A stretch of DNA of 27,873 nucleotides from positions 1 through 27,873 of the forward strand of contig CAMVDS010000011.1 of NCBI GenBank assembly GCA_947166335.1, written 5' to 3'. The stretch's first letter is position 1; each line of letters begins with the position of its first letter. Shown here piece by piece: positions 15,134 to 22,641 of this stretch. Source of the DNA: an uncultured Mollicutes bacterium (GTDB lineage: Bacteria > Bacillota_I > Bacilli_A > Acholeplasmatales > JAEDCM01). The translations under genes and the position numbers were made by a program. Under the pieces are notes generated by a model. That model was not told the DNA's origin. It did no database searches and saw only the letters and a program-made list of their open reading frames with translations.

Positions 15134-16777
15134 TTATTTTTGTTCAATTGTAATAACTATATCTCCTTTAACAATAATTGGAGATTCCATCATAAATCCA
15201 GGATATTCAATATCAACATGATTAATTATATCCTCTGTTCCAATAGTTATTGTTATAACATAACCATCTACATTATTAAAATTAGCTGCCATAACCATTA
15301 ATGCATCATAAATATGAACGCTATCTCCACTTTCTAGACTTCTAATACCATCTTCAGTAGTATCATCAGGAACTGAAGCATAAATTTTAATATCTTCATA
15401 TGAGTTATTAATAGTTACTATAAATTCTTTATCTTCAACTACTTTAACATATAAATCAGCATCGATATTTAAGTCCTCAGTAAAAATGTAATCATCACCT
15501 GCTTTAACTACCTTAGAGAATACATAATTTCCACCATAATATGCAACGATTACATAATCGTTTTCAGTTTCGTTTTTAGCAGTAGGTAGTAAACTAGTAT
15601 ATTTTGCTACTTTACTTCCTGATTCAACAATATCCATTTGATTATAAATTGCAATATCAAAGTTTTCTACTTCATCAAATGTAACTGTATATTCTTCATA
15701 ATCTTCAATGATAAATGATGTTTCTTTTTCAGCTGGAACTTTAAAAGTAAAATCAGCATTAGCATTAATTACAAGTGAATCAACAATTTTATCGCCATCA
15801 ACTAATGCATAAATAATATATTTTTTATCATTTGTATTATTACCTGCTACAGTAACATTGGAATTTTTATCTACTATATCTCCACTTGAAATAGTCTCAT
15901 CATTAGCAGTGATTGTTACAGCAATAGTATCAGAAGTTTGGTTAGAATAATATATAGCTACACCCTCAGTTGATTCTTCATAAACTTCCATATCTACAGC
16001 GACTGTACCATTAACTGTAAATTCAAAAATACCATCTTCATCATGTCCGTTGCCATCAGGACCAATTTGTTCGTCTGTTAATTTATCGAACACTTTATTA
16101 CAAACTTCACTTCCGTTGTTAGTAATAGTAACTTTTACAGCTGTAGCCACGTTCCAAACGATTACTTTTAATTTTTGTCCTACTTCAATTTGAGCACCAT
16201 CAGTTAAATCATCCATATATAAAGTATCTGGTTTATAAACATGAATTGAATTTATTTCTGTTGAAGTGTCTCCTGATTCATCAATGCCTAATGATAATGA
16301 AGTAGCTACTGCATCATTTGCAACTTCTAATTTTAATGTCATATTTCCATTAAGTGGTAGATTAGTTAATCCACCATATTTAGTGTCTTCTTCAGCATCA
16401 ATTCCTTCTATTAGATAGCTATCTAATTTAGAATTACCAATAAAGGCACTAATTCTAACTTGATCTACAGTTGTATTTTCAACTCTTACATATAAAAGAG
16501 TCTCTTTTGGATAAGCCTTTCCATATTCTACAACAGTAGATTTAGGAGTCCCATCAACAATTTCAAGATAGAATGTTTCAACTGTAACCCCTGATTTTTC
16601 TCCTTCTAGTGTAACAGTAAAATTATCTCCTACTGGTGTTGGTTTATCTGTGTCTTTTTCTGATGATGTATTATCTTTTGTTGTTGGGTCTGTCTTTTTA
16701 CTACCACATGCTGCTATAGTAAAAATAGATACAAAAGCAAGAAGAAATACAAAAGCAGTTCTAAATAATTTCTTCAT
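15134..16777 (-). CDS. Large surface lipoprotein with C-terminal repeats, first gene of the iron operon
   Basis: A 547-residue secreted lipoprotein: signal MKKLFRTAFVFLLAFVSIF with lipobox IAACG, then a Ser/Thr/Lys/Asp-rich linker to about residue 50. The rest is beta-rich. From about 271 to the end I see three related units of about 90 residues (roughly 271-360, 362-450, 451-547), each opening with a strand pair and a GD/GS-V turn (SSGDIVDKNSNV, ESGSKVAKYTSL, ESGDSVHIYDAL), then a strand such as YVIVAYYGG or YVITITIGT, and a final acidic strand (FIIEDYEE, LYVKVVEDKEF, IVITIEQK). No NEAT, leucine-rich or catalytic motif is seen. Leading an importer operon, it may be a surface receptor or ligand-capturing protein. 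Function unknown. Confidence 0.85.
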   Translation of the reverse strand: MKKLFRTAFVFLLAFVSIFTIAACGSKKTDPTTKDNTSSEKDTDKPTPVGDNFTVTLEGEKSGVTVETFYLEIVDGTPKSTVVEYGKAYPKETLLYVRVENTTVDQVRISAFIGNSKLDSYLIEGIDAEEDTKYGGLTNLPLNGNMTLKLEVANDAVATSLSLGIDESGDTSTEINSIHVYKPDTLYMDDLTDGAQIEVGQKLKVIVWNVATAVKVTITNNGSEVCNKVFDKLTDEQIGPDGNGHDEDGIFEFTVNGTVAVDMEVYEESTEGVAIYYSNQTSDTIAVTITANDETISSGDIVDKNSNVTVAGNNTNDKKYIIYALVDGDKIVDSLVINANADFTFKVPAEKETSFIIEDYEEYTVTFDEVENFDIAIYNQMDIVESGSKVAKYTSLLPTAKNETENDYVIVAYYGGNYVFSKVVKAGDDYIFTEDLNIDADLYVKVVEDKEFIVTINNSYEDIKIYASVPDDTTEDGIRSLESGDSVHIYDALMVMAANFNNVDGYVITITIGTEDIINHVDIEYPGFMMESPIIVKGDIVITIEQK

Positions 16778-16812
16778 AAATAATCTCCTTTCTTTTTTTA
16801 TGAATAAAAAAT

Positions 16813-16827
16813 CTTAATATTATCAAG
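16813..16827. promoter_or_regulatory. Possible operator at the iron-operon transcription start
   Basis: A 15-base 7-1-7 palindrome with one mismatch, CTTAATATTATCAAG on the plus strand, begins about 8 bases after the -10 box, at the expected start of transcription. Fur-family boxes also have 7-1-7 symmetry and one strand here contains TGATAAT, a Fur half-site, but the other half does not match. Confidence 0.4.
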
Positions 16828-16834
16828 TGCTTAA

Positions 16835-16843
16835 ATTATAGCA
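16835..16843 (-). promoter_or_regulatory. Promoter of the iron-uptake operon
   Basis: TGCTATAAT on the minus strand is a perfect extended -10 element, 58 bases before the ATG at 16777. The -35 region (TATTAT) is poor. AAAGGAG stands before the ATG. Confidence 0.6.
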
Positions 16844-16920
16844 TTATTTATAAATAAATAATAGACATTTCTCTTTTTTTGTGTCTCTAATTAATAAATA
16901 ATTACCATAAAATTAACTTT

Positions 16921-16949
16921 AAAAAAAACTATTCATTGAGAATAGTTTT
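16921..16949 (-). terminator. Terminator of the tRNA-Glu gene
   Basis: Stem AAAACTATTC (16925-16934) and GAATAGTTTT (16940-16949); on the minus strand T continues through 16921. It lies 20 bases after the tRNA CCA end. Confidence 0.8.
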
Positions 16950-16968
16950 ATTTTAAGTATATAATTAT

Positions 16969-17043
16969 TGGTCACCCCACCGAGAATCGAACTCGGGATT
17001 CAACCTTGAGAGGGTTGCGTCTTAGCCGCTTGACCATGGGGCG
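16969..17043 (-). tRNA. tRNA-Glu (anticodon CTC)
   Basis: A 75-base cloverleaf. Acceptor CGCCCCA pairs with TGGGGTG (one G-U), D stem GTC/GAC, anticodon stem CAACC/GGTTG with loop CTCTCAA (anticodon CTC, reads GAG), T arm CCGAG-TTCGATT-CTCGG, and an encoded ACCA end. It is a single-gene unit with its own promoter and terminator. Confidence 0.95.
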
Positions 17044-17054
17044 ATACACTAATT

Positions 17055-17082
17055 ATTATACACTTATTTAAAAAAATCTCAA
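17055..17082 (-). promoter_or_regulatory. Promoter of tRNA-Glu
   Basis: TTGAGA (17077-17082), 16 bases, TATAAT (17055-17060) on the minus strand, 11 bases before the tRNA 5' end. Confidence 0.65.
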
Positions 17083-17084
17083 TA

Positions 17085-17090
17085 TATAAT
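17085..17090 (+). promoter_or_regulatory. Putative -10 box for the 108-aa membrane protein
   Basis: TATAAT about 27 bases before the ATG at 17117, with a poor -35 region. Its upstream part overlaps the divergent tRNA-Glu promoter, so the two could compete for polymerase. Confidence 0.4.
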
Positions 17091-17116
17091 ATAATTATAT
17101 CAAGAGGGTGATATTT

Positions 17117-17443
17117 ATGGCTAGACAAGAGAGATGGTATTATAGGAATGATCCAAAATATAGTCCTGAAGAGGTTGAAAGAATTGATAGAATTTTAAAG
17201 AAGGAAGATATTGTTACAGCAGTATTTGTGCCTCTTGTAGTAATAACTGCAATGCTTATGATTCCTTGTTTTATCATTAATATTGTTTTCAACATTAAAG
17301 CGCTAGAATTAGCCGTTTATATCCTTTTAGTTGTATTCTTTTTGGTTGTTTTTCTATGGGCTTTCTTCTATTTTAAAGTTAGTCAAGAAAGAACAAAAAT
17401 AATGATGGAAATAGAAAAGGATAAAGTTAAAAAACCATATTAG
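17117..17443 (+). CDS. 108-aa protein with two membrane segments
   Basis: Not recognised. The ATG at 17117 has AGAGGGTG just upstream; a GTG at 17108 in frame is part of that site and is rejected. The N-terminus is soluble and charged (RQERWYYRNDPKYSPEEVERID), followed by two hydrophobic segments at about 32-58 and 63-87 and a charged C-terminal tail (SQERTKIMMEIEKDKVKKPY). Both ends are probably cytoplasmic. It is a single gene with a strong terminator, transcribed towards the minus-strand ABC exporter remnant. No catalytic motif is visible. Confidence 0.75.
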   Translation: MARQERWYYRNDPKYSPEEVERIDRILKKEDIVTAVFVPLVVITAMLMIPCFIINIVFNIKALELAVYILLVVFFLVVFLWAFFYFKVSQERTKIMMEIEKDKVKKPY

Positions 17444-17473
17444 AAAGGAAGAGTCTCCTCTTCCTTTTTTTTT
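17444..17473 (+). terminator. Terminator of the 108-aa membrane protein gene
   Basis: Perfect stem AAAGGAAGAG (17444-17453) and CTCTTCCTTT (17458-17467), loop TCTC, T run to 17473. There is no matching T run on the other strand, so it works only in plus direction. Confidence 0.92.
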
Positions 17474-17474
17474 G

Positions 17475-17597
17475 TTTAAATCCTATTGCTTCGCTTCTTT
17501 CATTTATGAACCTCTTATAAATACCATCCTTATTGCTTAGAGTTTCATGTGTTCCTAAATCAACAATTTTACCACTATCAATTAAAATAATATTTTT
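17475..17597 (-). pseudogene. 3' remnant of a multidrug-type ABC exporter gene
   Basis: The 41 codons after the stop of the FtsX-type gene, in the same frame, read KNIILIDSGKIVDLG, then THETLSNKDGIYKRF and NERSEAIGFK. This is the C-terminal end of an ABC exporter half-transporter ATPase (MsbA/LmrA/CydC-like), whose usual form after the H-loop is DKIIVLDKGKIVEEGTHEEL and then a GxYxxL helix. Walker A, signature, Walker B and the whole membrane domain are gone and no start or ribosome binding site exists, so it is a fossil of a deletion that fused two loci. The frame runs on into the convergent terminator, so its own stop may be lost. Confidence 0.8.
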
Positions 17598-19865
17598 TTA
17601 TTCAGCTTTTAGAGCTTCAACCATATTTATATGTTTATTCTTTCTAGCGACCATATATGATACGAATAAACTTGTTAATATAACTAATATAGCACTATAG
17701 ATAAACATTCTTGGATCTAAGCTTAATTTAATGTCAAAATCACTTGCTAATAAATCCATTAATACTTTTAATACCCATACTCCTAGCGGAGCACCAAGTA
17801 TAATTCCAAATACTGTCATCCACATATTTTGTGTAACAAGCAAGCTTGTAATTTTTCTATCTCTAAATCCTAATACTTTTAAAGTAGCAAGTTCTCTGTA
17901 ACGTTCCATATAACTTAAGATTCCTAAGTTGTATAAAACAACTATTCCTAGAATTATGGAAGCTAAAGCTAATAATACTACCATTACATCAAGTACTTCC
18001 ATAATTGATGAGAATGAATTAATAATATCTTTTTTAGTTTGATAACTTTCTATATTTTCGTTAATTGTAACTTCTTTTTCAGCTGAATAAATTGCATTAT
18101 ATTTATGCGCAAAAGTTAAACTTTCTGCATATTTATCTGTAATCACAATATTGCCTGTTAAGCTTCTTGTGATTTGAACTACTTCTATTTCATATTCAAT
18201 TCCGCCAACAAATGATTTAATTTTAATTGTATCTCCAACTTTAACCTTTAATTCTTTAGCTATTTTATTTGGAACATATGCTCCATTATTACTAACTTCT
18301 TTAATAGGTTTTGTATTAATATCAAGTATAGAAATTAGATTGTTATCCATCTTATATACATCAATAGAATATACATCTTCTCCAATTAAAATAGGAGTTG
18401 TACTTGTTAAATCACCGTTATAATCATTCGCTATTTCTAGCGCTTTTTCATTAGTTGTTTCTTCACTTAGGTTAATACGAACTTCATAATTCATTGGCTT
18501 ATCGTAATAATCCTTAACGAAACCTGTTAGCAAATATTTAACGCCAAATGTTGCAACTAATAATATAGTACAACCAACTACACCAATTATTGACATTAAG
18601 CTTCTTGCTTTATGACGGAATACATCTCTTATATTCCATCTAAAAGCAAATCTTCTCTTGTGGAACCATTTTGTTTTTTCAATTAATAATGGTTTCATTT
18701 TCTTTGGTGTATAAGGTCTAAGTGCATCTGCGGCAGTTCCTCTTAAAATATTTTTAACAGATAAATAACCAACAAGCATTAATAATAAATTAATAACTAT
18801 TATTACTACCCATACATACCATGGCATATATAGATTCCATTTAGGTAAATCAAAGTATGTACCCATAGGTCCATGTGGATTCATTATGTACCAACATAAT
18901 CCATAACCTAATCCGATACCTAATAGCGAACCAATTATACCAATAAATAAGGCATATGAAGAATAATGTACTACAATCTTTCTATCTTTAAAGCCTAAAG
19001 CTTTTAAAATACCTATTTGCATTTTTTCATTTACTGTAAGTCTATGCATTGTAGTAATCATAGTAAGCATTGCTATTGCTAAGAATAATACTGGTATTAA
19101 ACTTGCCATTGTCTTACCTTCATTTATTTCTCCTTGAACTTCAGAATAAGATACGGCTTCATTTTTAGTTACAAGTAAATAGGCATTTTCTAAAGCTTCA
19201 AATGCTTTCTTTTCAAATTCTTCTTTTTCTAGTTTTGATACAACATTAATTTGTGTATAAAATGTGCTACCTAGTGCATTTTCAATAGTTTTACTAGTTA
19301 CAAATCCATAACCCATATTTTTATAATCAGGCATCATTTGTGTTTTGTCAGTTACACAGATTAGGTATTCACTTGATTTAATTAATCCTTCTACTTTTAA
19401 TTCTAAATCTAAACCTTTAACTTTTAATTTAAGATTATCATTTAATTTAATATCATTAGCTTTAGCATACATATCTGATAGCCAAATACCATTTAAATTA
19501 TTTTCATCATATTCGTTTCCACTAGTTAAAGTAAAACCACTTACTTTCATGTTTGTTGAAGTATTGATTGTTACTTTATCTCCATCAGAAGCAGTGCTAT
19601 CAGCTGCAAGGACTAAGCTTGCATCATCTATACCATCTAGCTTTTTAATCTTTTCTAAATCAACATTTGTAAATCCTGCTTGATTCATTATTCTATAATC
19701 AGCAAATCCATCTAGATTATAGAAATATTCACTATCTTTTTTAATTGTATACCATTCTCCAGAGAACCCTGCGAAAATACCTACACCAAGTGCGATCATA
19801 ATAATCATTGAAATGAATTGAGCTTTGTAGTTCCATAGAGTTCTAAGTAATTTCTTAAATAACAT
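17598..19865 (-). CDS. FtsX-type ABC transporter permease, two-domain
   Basis: A 755-residue permease of the MacB/FtsX/LolE type. An N-terminal membrane segment (about 14-34, ending GVGIFAGFSGEW) is followed by a large extracellular domain (about 40-250), an FtsX module with three membrane segments (about 255-385, including KMQIGILKALGFKDRKIV), a single segment after VFRHKARSLMSIIGVVG (about 425-445), a second extracellular domain (about 450-620) and a second FtsX module (about 630-745, with RYRELATLKVLGFRDRKI). The duplicated layout is typical for Firmicute exporters acting on lipids, peptides or antibiotics by mechanotransmission. It starts 1 base after its ATPase gene. The stop codon is followed directly, in frame, by the fossil of another ABC gene. 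Confidence 0.92.
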   Translation of the reverse strand: MLFKKLLRTLWNYKAQFISMIIMIALGVGIFAGFSGEWYTIKKDSEYFYNLDGFADYRIMNQAGFTNVDLEKIKKLDGIDDASLVLAADSTASDGDKVTINTSTNMKVSGFTLTSGNEYDENNLNGIWLSDMYAKANDIKLNDNLKLKVKGLDLELKVEGLIKSSEYLICVTDKTQMMPDYKNMGYGFVTSKTIENALGSTFYTQINVVSKLEKEEFEKKAFEALENAYLLVTKNEAVSYSEVQGEINEGKTMASLIPVLFLAIAMLTMITTMHRLTVNEKMQIGILKALGFKDRKIVVHYSSYALFIGIIGSLLGIGLGYGLCWYIMNPHGPMGTYFDLPKWNLYMPWYVWVVIIVINLLLMLVGYLSVKNILRGTAADALRPYTPKKMKPLLIEKTKWFHKRRFAFRWNIRDVFRHKARSLMSIIGVVGCTILLVATFGVKYLLTGFVKDYYDKPMNYEVRINLSEETTNEKALEIANDYNGDLTSTTPILIGEDVYSIDVYKMDNNLISILDINTKPIKEVSNNGAYVPNKIAKELKVKVGDTIKIKSFVGGIEYEIEVVQITRSLTGNIVITDKYAESLTFAHKYNAIYSAEKEVTINENIESYQTKKDIINSFSSIMEVLDVMVVLLALASIILGIVVLYNLGILSYMERYRELATLKVLGFRDRKITSLLVTQNMWMTVFGIILGAPLGVWVLKVLMDLLASDFDIKLSLDPRMFIYSAILVILTSLFVSYMVARKNKHINMVEALKAE

Positions 19866-19866
19866 A

Positions 19867-20568
19867 TTACCACTCCACTTCGTCTACATTTTTAGGATTA
19901 TCATTCTTTTCTATTGATTGAATCTTTCCACTTCTTACTCTAATAATCTTATCAGCGATTTCTGCGATATTAGAGTTATGAGTAACAATTACAATTGTCT
20001 TATTATATTCTCTTGCCATCTTAAGCAATAATTTTAATACTATTACGCCTGTTTCAGAATCTAGGGCTCCTGTAGGTTCATCACAAAGTAATATCTTTGG
20101 ATTCTTTGCTAGAGCTCTAGCAATTGAAACTCTTTGTTGTTCTCCACCTGAAAGTTCTGATGGAAATTTCTTGTAATGTTCTTTTAGTCCTACTTCTTCA
20201 AGCATTTTAGTTGCTGATAGAGGATCTTTTGCTATTTCTTTAACTAATGTTACATTTTCATGTACTGTTAGTGTTGGAATTAAATTATAAAATTGAAATA
20301 CAAATCCTACATGACTTGCTCTATATTCAGCAAGTTCATTGTTTTTTAATTTTGAAATGTCTTGCCCTTCAACTATAATTTTTCCGCTTGTTGGATTATC
20401 AAGTCCACCAAGCATATTAAGTAATGTTGATTTACCTGCACCTGATGGTCCAAGTATTACTACTAGTTCTCCTTCATTTAATTCGAAGCTTGCATTACTT
20501 AATGCTTTAAATTCCATATCTCCAACTTTATATATTTTTGATACGTCCATAAATTCTACAATTGCCAT
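19867..20568 (-). CDS. MacB/LolD-type ABC transporter ATP-binding protein
   Basis: The 233-residue ATPase powers the neighbouring FtsX-type permease. Walker [10 protein letters not shown] is at 40-48, the Q-loop in [12 protein letters not shown] near 92, the signature LSGGEQQR at 139-146 and [12 protein letters not shown] from 163, the hallmark of the LolD/MacB/FtsE group, followed by VTHN. A short charged C-terminal extension ([13 protein letters not shown]) follows. Start ATG behind AGGAGGT. It is divergent from the TetR gene, with shared palindromes between them, so its expression is probably repressed by that regulator and released by a small ligand. Confidence 0.95.
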   Translation of the reverse strand: MAIVEFMDVSKIYKVGDMEFKALSNASFELNEGELVVILGPSGAGKSTLLNMLGGLDNPTSGKIIVEGQDISKLKNNELAEYRASHVGFVFQFYNLIPTLTVHENVTLVKEIAKDPLSATKMLEEVGLKEHYKKFPSELSGGEQQRVSIARALAKNPKILLCDEPTGALDSETGVIVLKLLLKMAREYNKTIVIVTHNSNIAEIADKIIRVRSGKIQSIEKNDNPKNVDEVEW

Positions 20569-20581
20569 ATTATACCTCCTA

Positions 20582-20601
20582 ATATGAAATGTTTTTCACA
20601 T
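20582..20601. promoter_or_regulatory. TetR-type operator copy 1
   Basis: ATATGAAA-N4-TTTCACAT is one of three copies of a 20-base palindrome in this intergenic region. This copy lies just downstream of the predicted start of the ABC mRNA, between start site and ribosome binding site, where a bound repressor would block transcription. Confidence 0.7.
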
Positions 20602-20610
20602 TACGGCTAT

Positions 20611-20640
20611 ATTATACATAATGAACTAATGGTGTGTCAA
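20611..20640 (-). promoter_or_regulatory. Promoter of the FtsX-type ABC operon
   Basis: Consensus TTGACA (20635-20640), 18 bases, consensus TATAAT (20611-20616) on the minus strand. It is the strongest promoter in the window and therefore likely needs repression. Confidence 0.85.
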
Positions 20641-20645
20641 TACTA

Positions 20646-20681
20646 ATATGAAACTTTTTTCATATGAAATTGTTTTCACGC
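20646..20681. promoter_or_regulatory. TetR-type operator copies 2 and 3 (overlapping)
   Basis: Copy 2 (20646-20665) is a perfect palindrome ATATGAAA-N4-TTTCATAT. Copy 3 (20662-20681) shares its first four bases with copy 2 and reads ATATGAAA-N4-TTTCACGC. Centres are 16 bases apart. They lie between the two divergent promoters and end six bases before the -35 box of the regulator gene. Confidence 0.7.
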
Positions 20682-20686
20682 TTTTC

Positions 20687-20715
20687 TTGACATATTTTTA
20701 AAACAACTATAAAAT
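20687..20715 (+). promoter_or_regulatory. Promoter of the TetR regulator gene
   Basis: TTGACA (20687-20692), 17 bases, TAAAAT (20710-20715), 23 bases before the start codon. Its -35 adjoins operator copy 3, which fits autoregulation. Confidence 0.7.
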
Positions 20716-20738
20716 GTATTTATGAAGGAAGTGATACT

Positions 20739-21338
20739 ATGTCTGAAATTAGAGAACCAATTAAACAAACATCAATAGATAAAAAAAGACGAATCATTCA
20801 AGCCGGTTTAAAATTAATAAGCGAAAAAGGTTACTATAAAACTAATACAGCTGAAATAGCTAAAGAAGCTGGAGTATCTACAGGTATAGTTTATCAATAC
20901 TTTAGAGATAAGAAAGATATCTTAATTTATGCAGTAAAAGAATATTTTGATAATATATTTAAACCTATTAATGATAGATTACATAAAATAACTAAAATAT
21001 CTGATTTAGATCTTGCTTTAAAGGAATTAATAATCGCATCAATCGATGCGCATACTAAATATTCTTTAGCTCATGAAGAAATGATGGCTTTAAGCCATCT
21101 AGATGAAGATATTCACAATCTATTTATAGAAAGTGAGCATGCTATAGTTGATAAGGTTTTATATTTCTTAGAAAATGCAGGTATAAATGTTCCTCATATG
21201 CATGAGAAGGTTCATATTATATATAATTTAATTGAATCATTATGCCATGAATATGTTTATCATAAACATGATTTTATAGATTATGATTATACAATAGATG
21301 AAACTATTAGATTAATTAAAGTGTTATTAGAACAATAA
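20739..21338 (+). CDS. TetR/AcrR-family transcriptional regulator
   Basis: A 199-residue regulator with the typical N-terminal helix-turn-helix: RRIIQAGLKLISEKGYYKTN, then TAEIAKEAGVSTGIVYQYF and RDKKDILIYAV (about 18-65). The rest is an all-helical ligand-binding and dimer domain without conserved motif, rich in His (YVYHKHDFIDYDYTID near the end). The ATG follows AAGGAAGTGA. Being divergent from the ABC exporter operon, with three palindromes between, it almost certainly controls that operon and itself. The inducer is unknown; a lipophilic toxic compound or peptide exported by the pump is the usual case. Confidence 0.95.
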   Translation: MSEIREPIKQTSIDKKRRIIQAGLKLISEKGYYKTNTAEIAKEAGVSTGIVYQYFRDKKDILIYAVKEYFDNIFKPINDRLHKITKISDLDLALKELIIASIDAHTKYSLAHEEMMALSHLDEDIHNLFIESEHAIVDKVLYFLENAGINVPHMHEKVHIIYNLIESLCHEYVYHKHDFIDYDYTIDETIRLIKVLLEQ

Positions 21339-21341
21339 AAA

Positions 21342-21363
21342 AAGGGCTTCATAGCCCTTTTTT
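21342..21363. terminator. Bidirectional terminator between tetR-type gene and alcohol dehydrogenase
   Basis: Stem AAGGGCT (21342-21348) and AGCCCTT (21353-21359), loop TCAT, flanked by A and T runs on both sides, so it can end both convergent genes. Confidence 0.9.
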
Positions 21364-22528
21364 ACATGCTTTCTTTTAATATTCTAATTAAAGCATTTCT
21401 ATCAAGTTCAACATACATATGTTCTCCTACAGTAGGATCATATTTTAATATATGTTCAGCCATTTCTTCTATTTTTTCTTCTTTTACTCCTACTTCAACT
21501 AAATGCATAGGTATACCTATAGATTCAAAGAATTTATAGAATGAATCAATCACAAGATATGCATCATTTAATTCTTTCACATCAATATTAAATAATTCTT
21601 TTCCAAGTATTTTAAATCTATTAAGTGTTCTTTCACTTAATATTTCTTTCATCCATCTAGGAGTTATAATTGCAAGTCCTGCTCCATGTGTAATATCAAA
21701 ATATGCACTTAAAGCATGTTCTATTGAGTGCATTGGCCAACCAGATGAGCCTGCACCATTAGCAAGTATTCCGTTACATCCCCATGAGCATACATACATT
21801 AGTTCTGCTCTTGCATCATAGTTAGTAGGATCATTAATTGCTATTTTTACATTAGCCATTAATGATTTTAAAGCACTTATCATAATTCCATCATTAAATA
21901 TAGAATTAGAATCACTAAAGAATTGTTCTAATACATGGTTAATAGCATCTGCTGTACCACATGCTGTTTGCCATTTAGATACTGTATAAGTATATGTAGG
22001 GTCTAGGAAAGAAAATGCTGGATATAATAAAGTATCTAAATACCCTCTCTTATCATTTATAGCTGTATTAGATATAACACAACCCATATCATATTCTGAT
22101 CCAGTTGCAGCTAAAGTTAAAATATCAACAATAGGTATAGCAGCATTTGCTTTAACTTTTCCACTTATTAAATCCCATCCTTCACCATCATATTTTGCAC
22201 ATACTGCAATAGCTTTAGAACAGTCAAGTACTGATCCACCGCCTACTGCTAGTATAACATCTATATCATTTTCCTTGCATAATTTAGCTCCTGTAGTAAC
22301 AGATGGATTATATTTAGGATTAGGTTCAATTCCTGATAATTCAACAATATTGAAATCTTTTAATAGTTTATGTACTTCATCATATAAACCTATTTTTTTA
22401 ATTGAACCTCCACCATAAGTAAGTAAAACATTTTTTCCAAACATTTGTAAAACATCTGGTAGTTGTTTGATTACACCTTTTCCAAAAATAAGTTCTGTAG
22501 GTGTACTATAATTAAAGTTTTTTATCAT
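21362..22528 (-). CDS. Iron-containing alcohol dehydrogenase (YqhD/BdhA-like)
   Basis: A 388-residue group III alcohol dehydrogenase reducing aldehydes to alcohols, or the reverse, with NAD(P)H and Fe(II) in the cytoplasm. The start MIKNFNYSTPTELIFGKG is that of the butanol dehydrogenase/YqhD subgroup. The nucleotide-binding GGGS is at 96-99 (AVGGGSVLDCSKAIA). Metal ligands are visible as Asp194 and His198 (GTADAINH), His267 (WPMHSIEH) and His281 (DITHGAGLA). Length is normal. It is a single-gene unit, convergent with the TetR gene. ATG has GGAGG upstream. Likely a fermentative or aldehyde-detoxifying enzyme; the substrate is not deducible. Confidence 0.95.
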   Translation of the reverse strand: MIKNFNYSTPTELIFGKGVIKQLPDVLQMFGKNVLLTYGGGSIKKIGLYDEVHKLLKDFNIVELSGIEPNPKYNPSVTTGAKLCKENDIDVILAVGGGSVLDCSKAIAVCAKYDGEGWDLISGKVKANAAIPIVDILTLAATGSEYDMGCVISNTAINDKRGYLDTLLYPAFSFLDPTYTYTVSKWQTACGTADAINHVLEQFFSDSNSIFNDGIMISALKSLMANVKIAINDPTNYDARAELMYVCSWGCNGILANGAGSSGWPMHSIEHALSAYFDITHGAGLAIITPRWMKEILSERTLNRFKILGKELFNIDVKELNDAYLVIDSFYKFFESIGIPMHLVEVGVKEEKIEEMAEHILKYDPTVGEHMYVELDRNALIRILKESM

Positions 22529-22602
22529 ATTAAATTCCTCCTTATATAGCGTATTCTATTTTTATTTTAACATATTTCTATTTATTGATGTAATATAGTA
22601 TT

Positions 22603-22632
22603 AAAAAAAGGTCTAGCATTTGCTAGGCCTTT
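22603..22632 (-). terminator. Terminator of the YcxB-like gene
   Basis: Stem AAAGGTCTAGC (22607-22617) with GCTAGGCCTTT (22622-22632), one G-U pair, loop ATTT, then T on the minus strand to 22603. Confidence 0.85.
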
Positions 22633-22641
22633 AATAATCTT

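Noticed and set aside
17598..19865. The FtsX-type permease as a frameshifted fusion with the following ABC remnant
   Set aside because: The permease ends with the normal family C-terminus (MVEALKAE) and a TAA; the remnant belongs to another ABC family, so this is adjacency after deletion and not a split gene.
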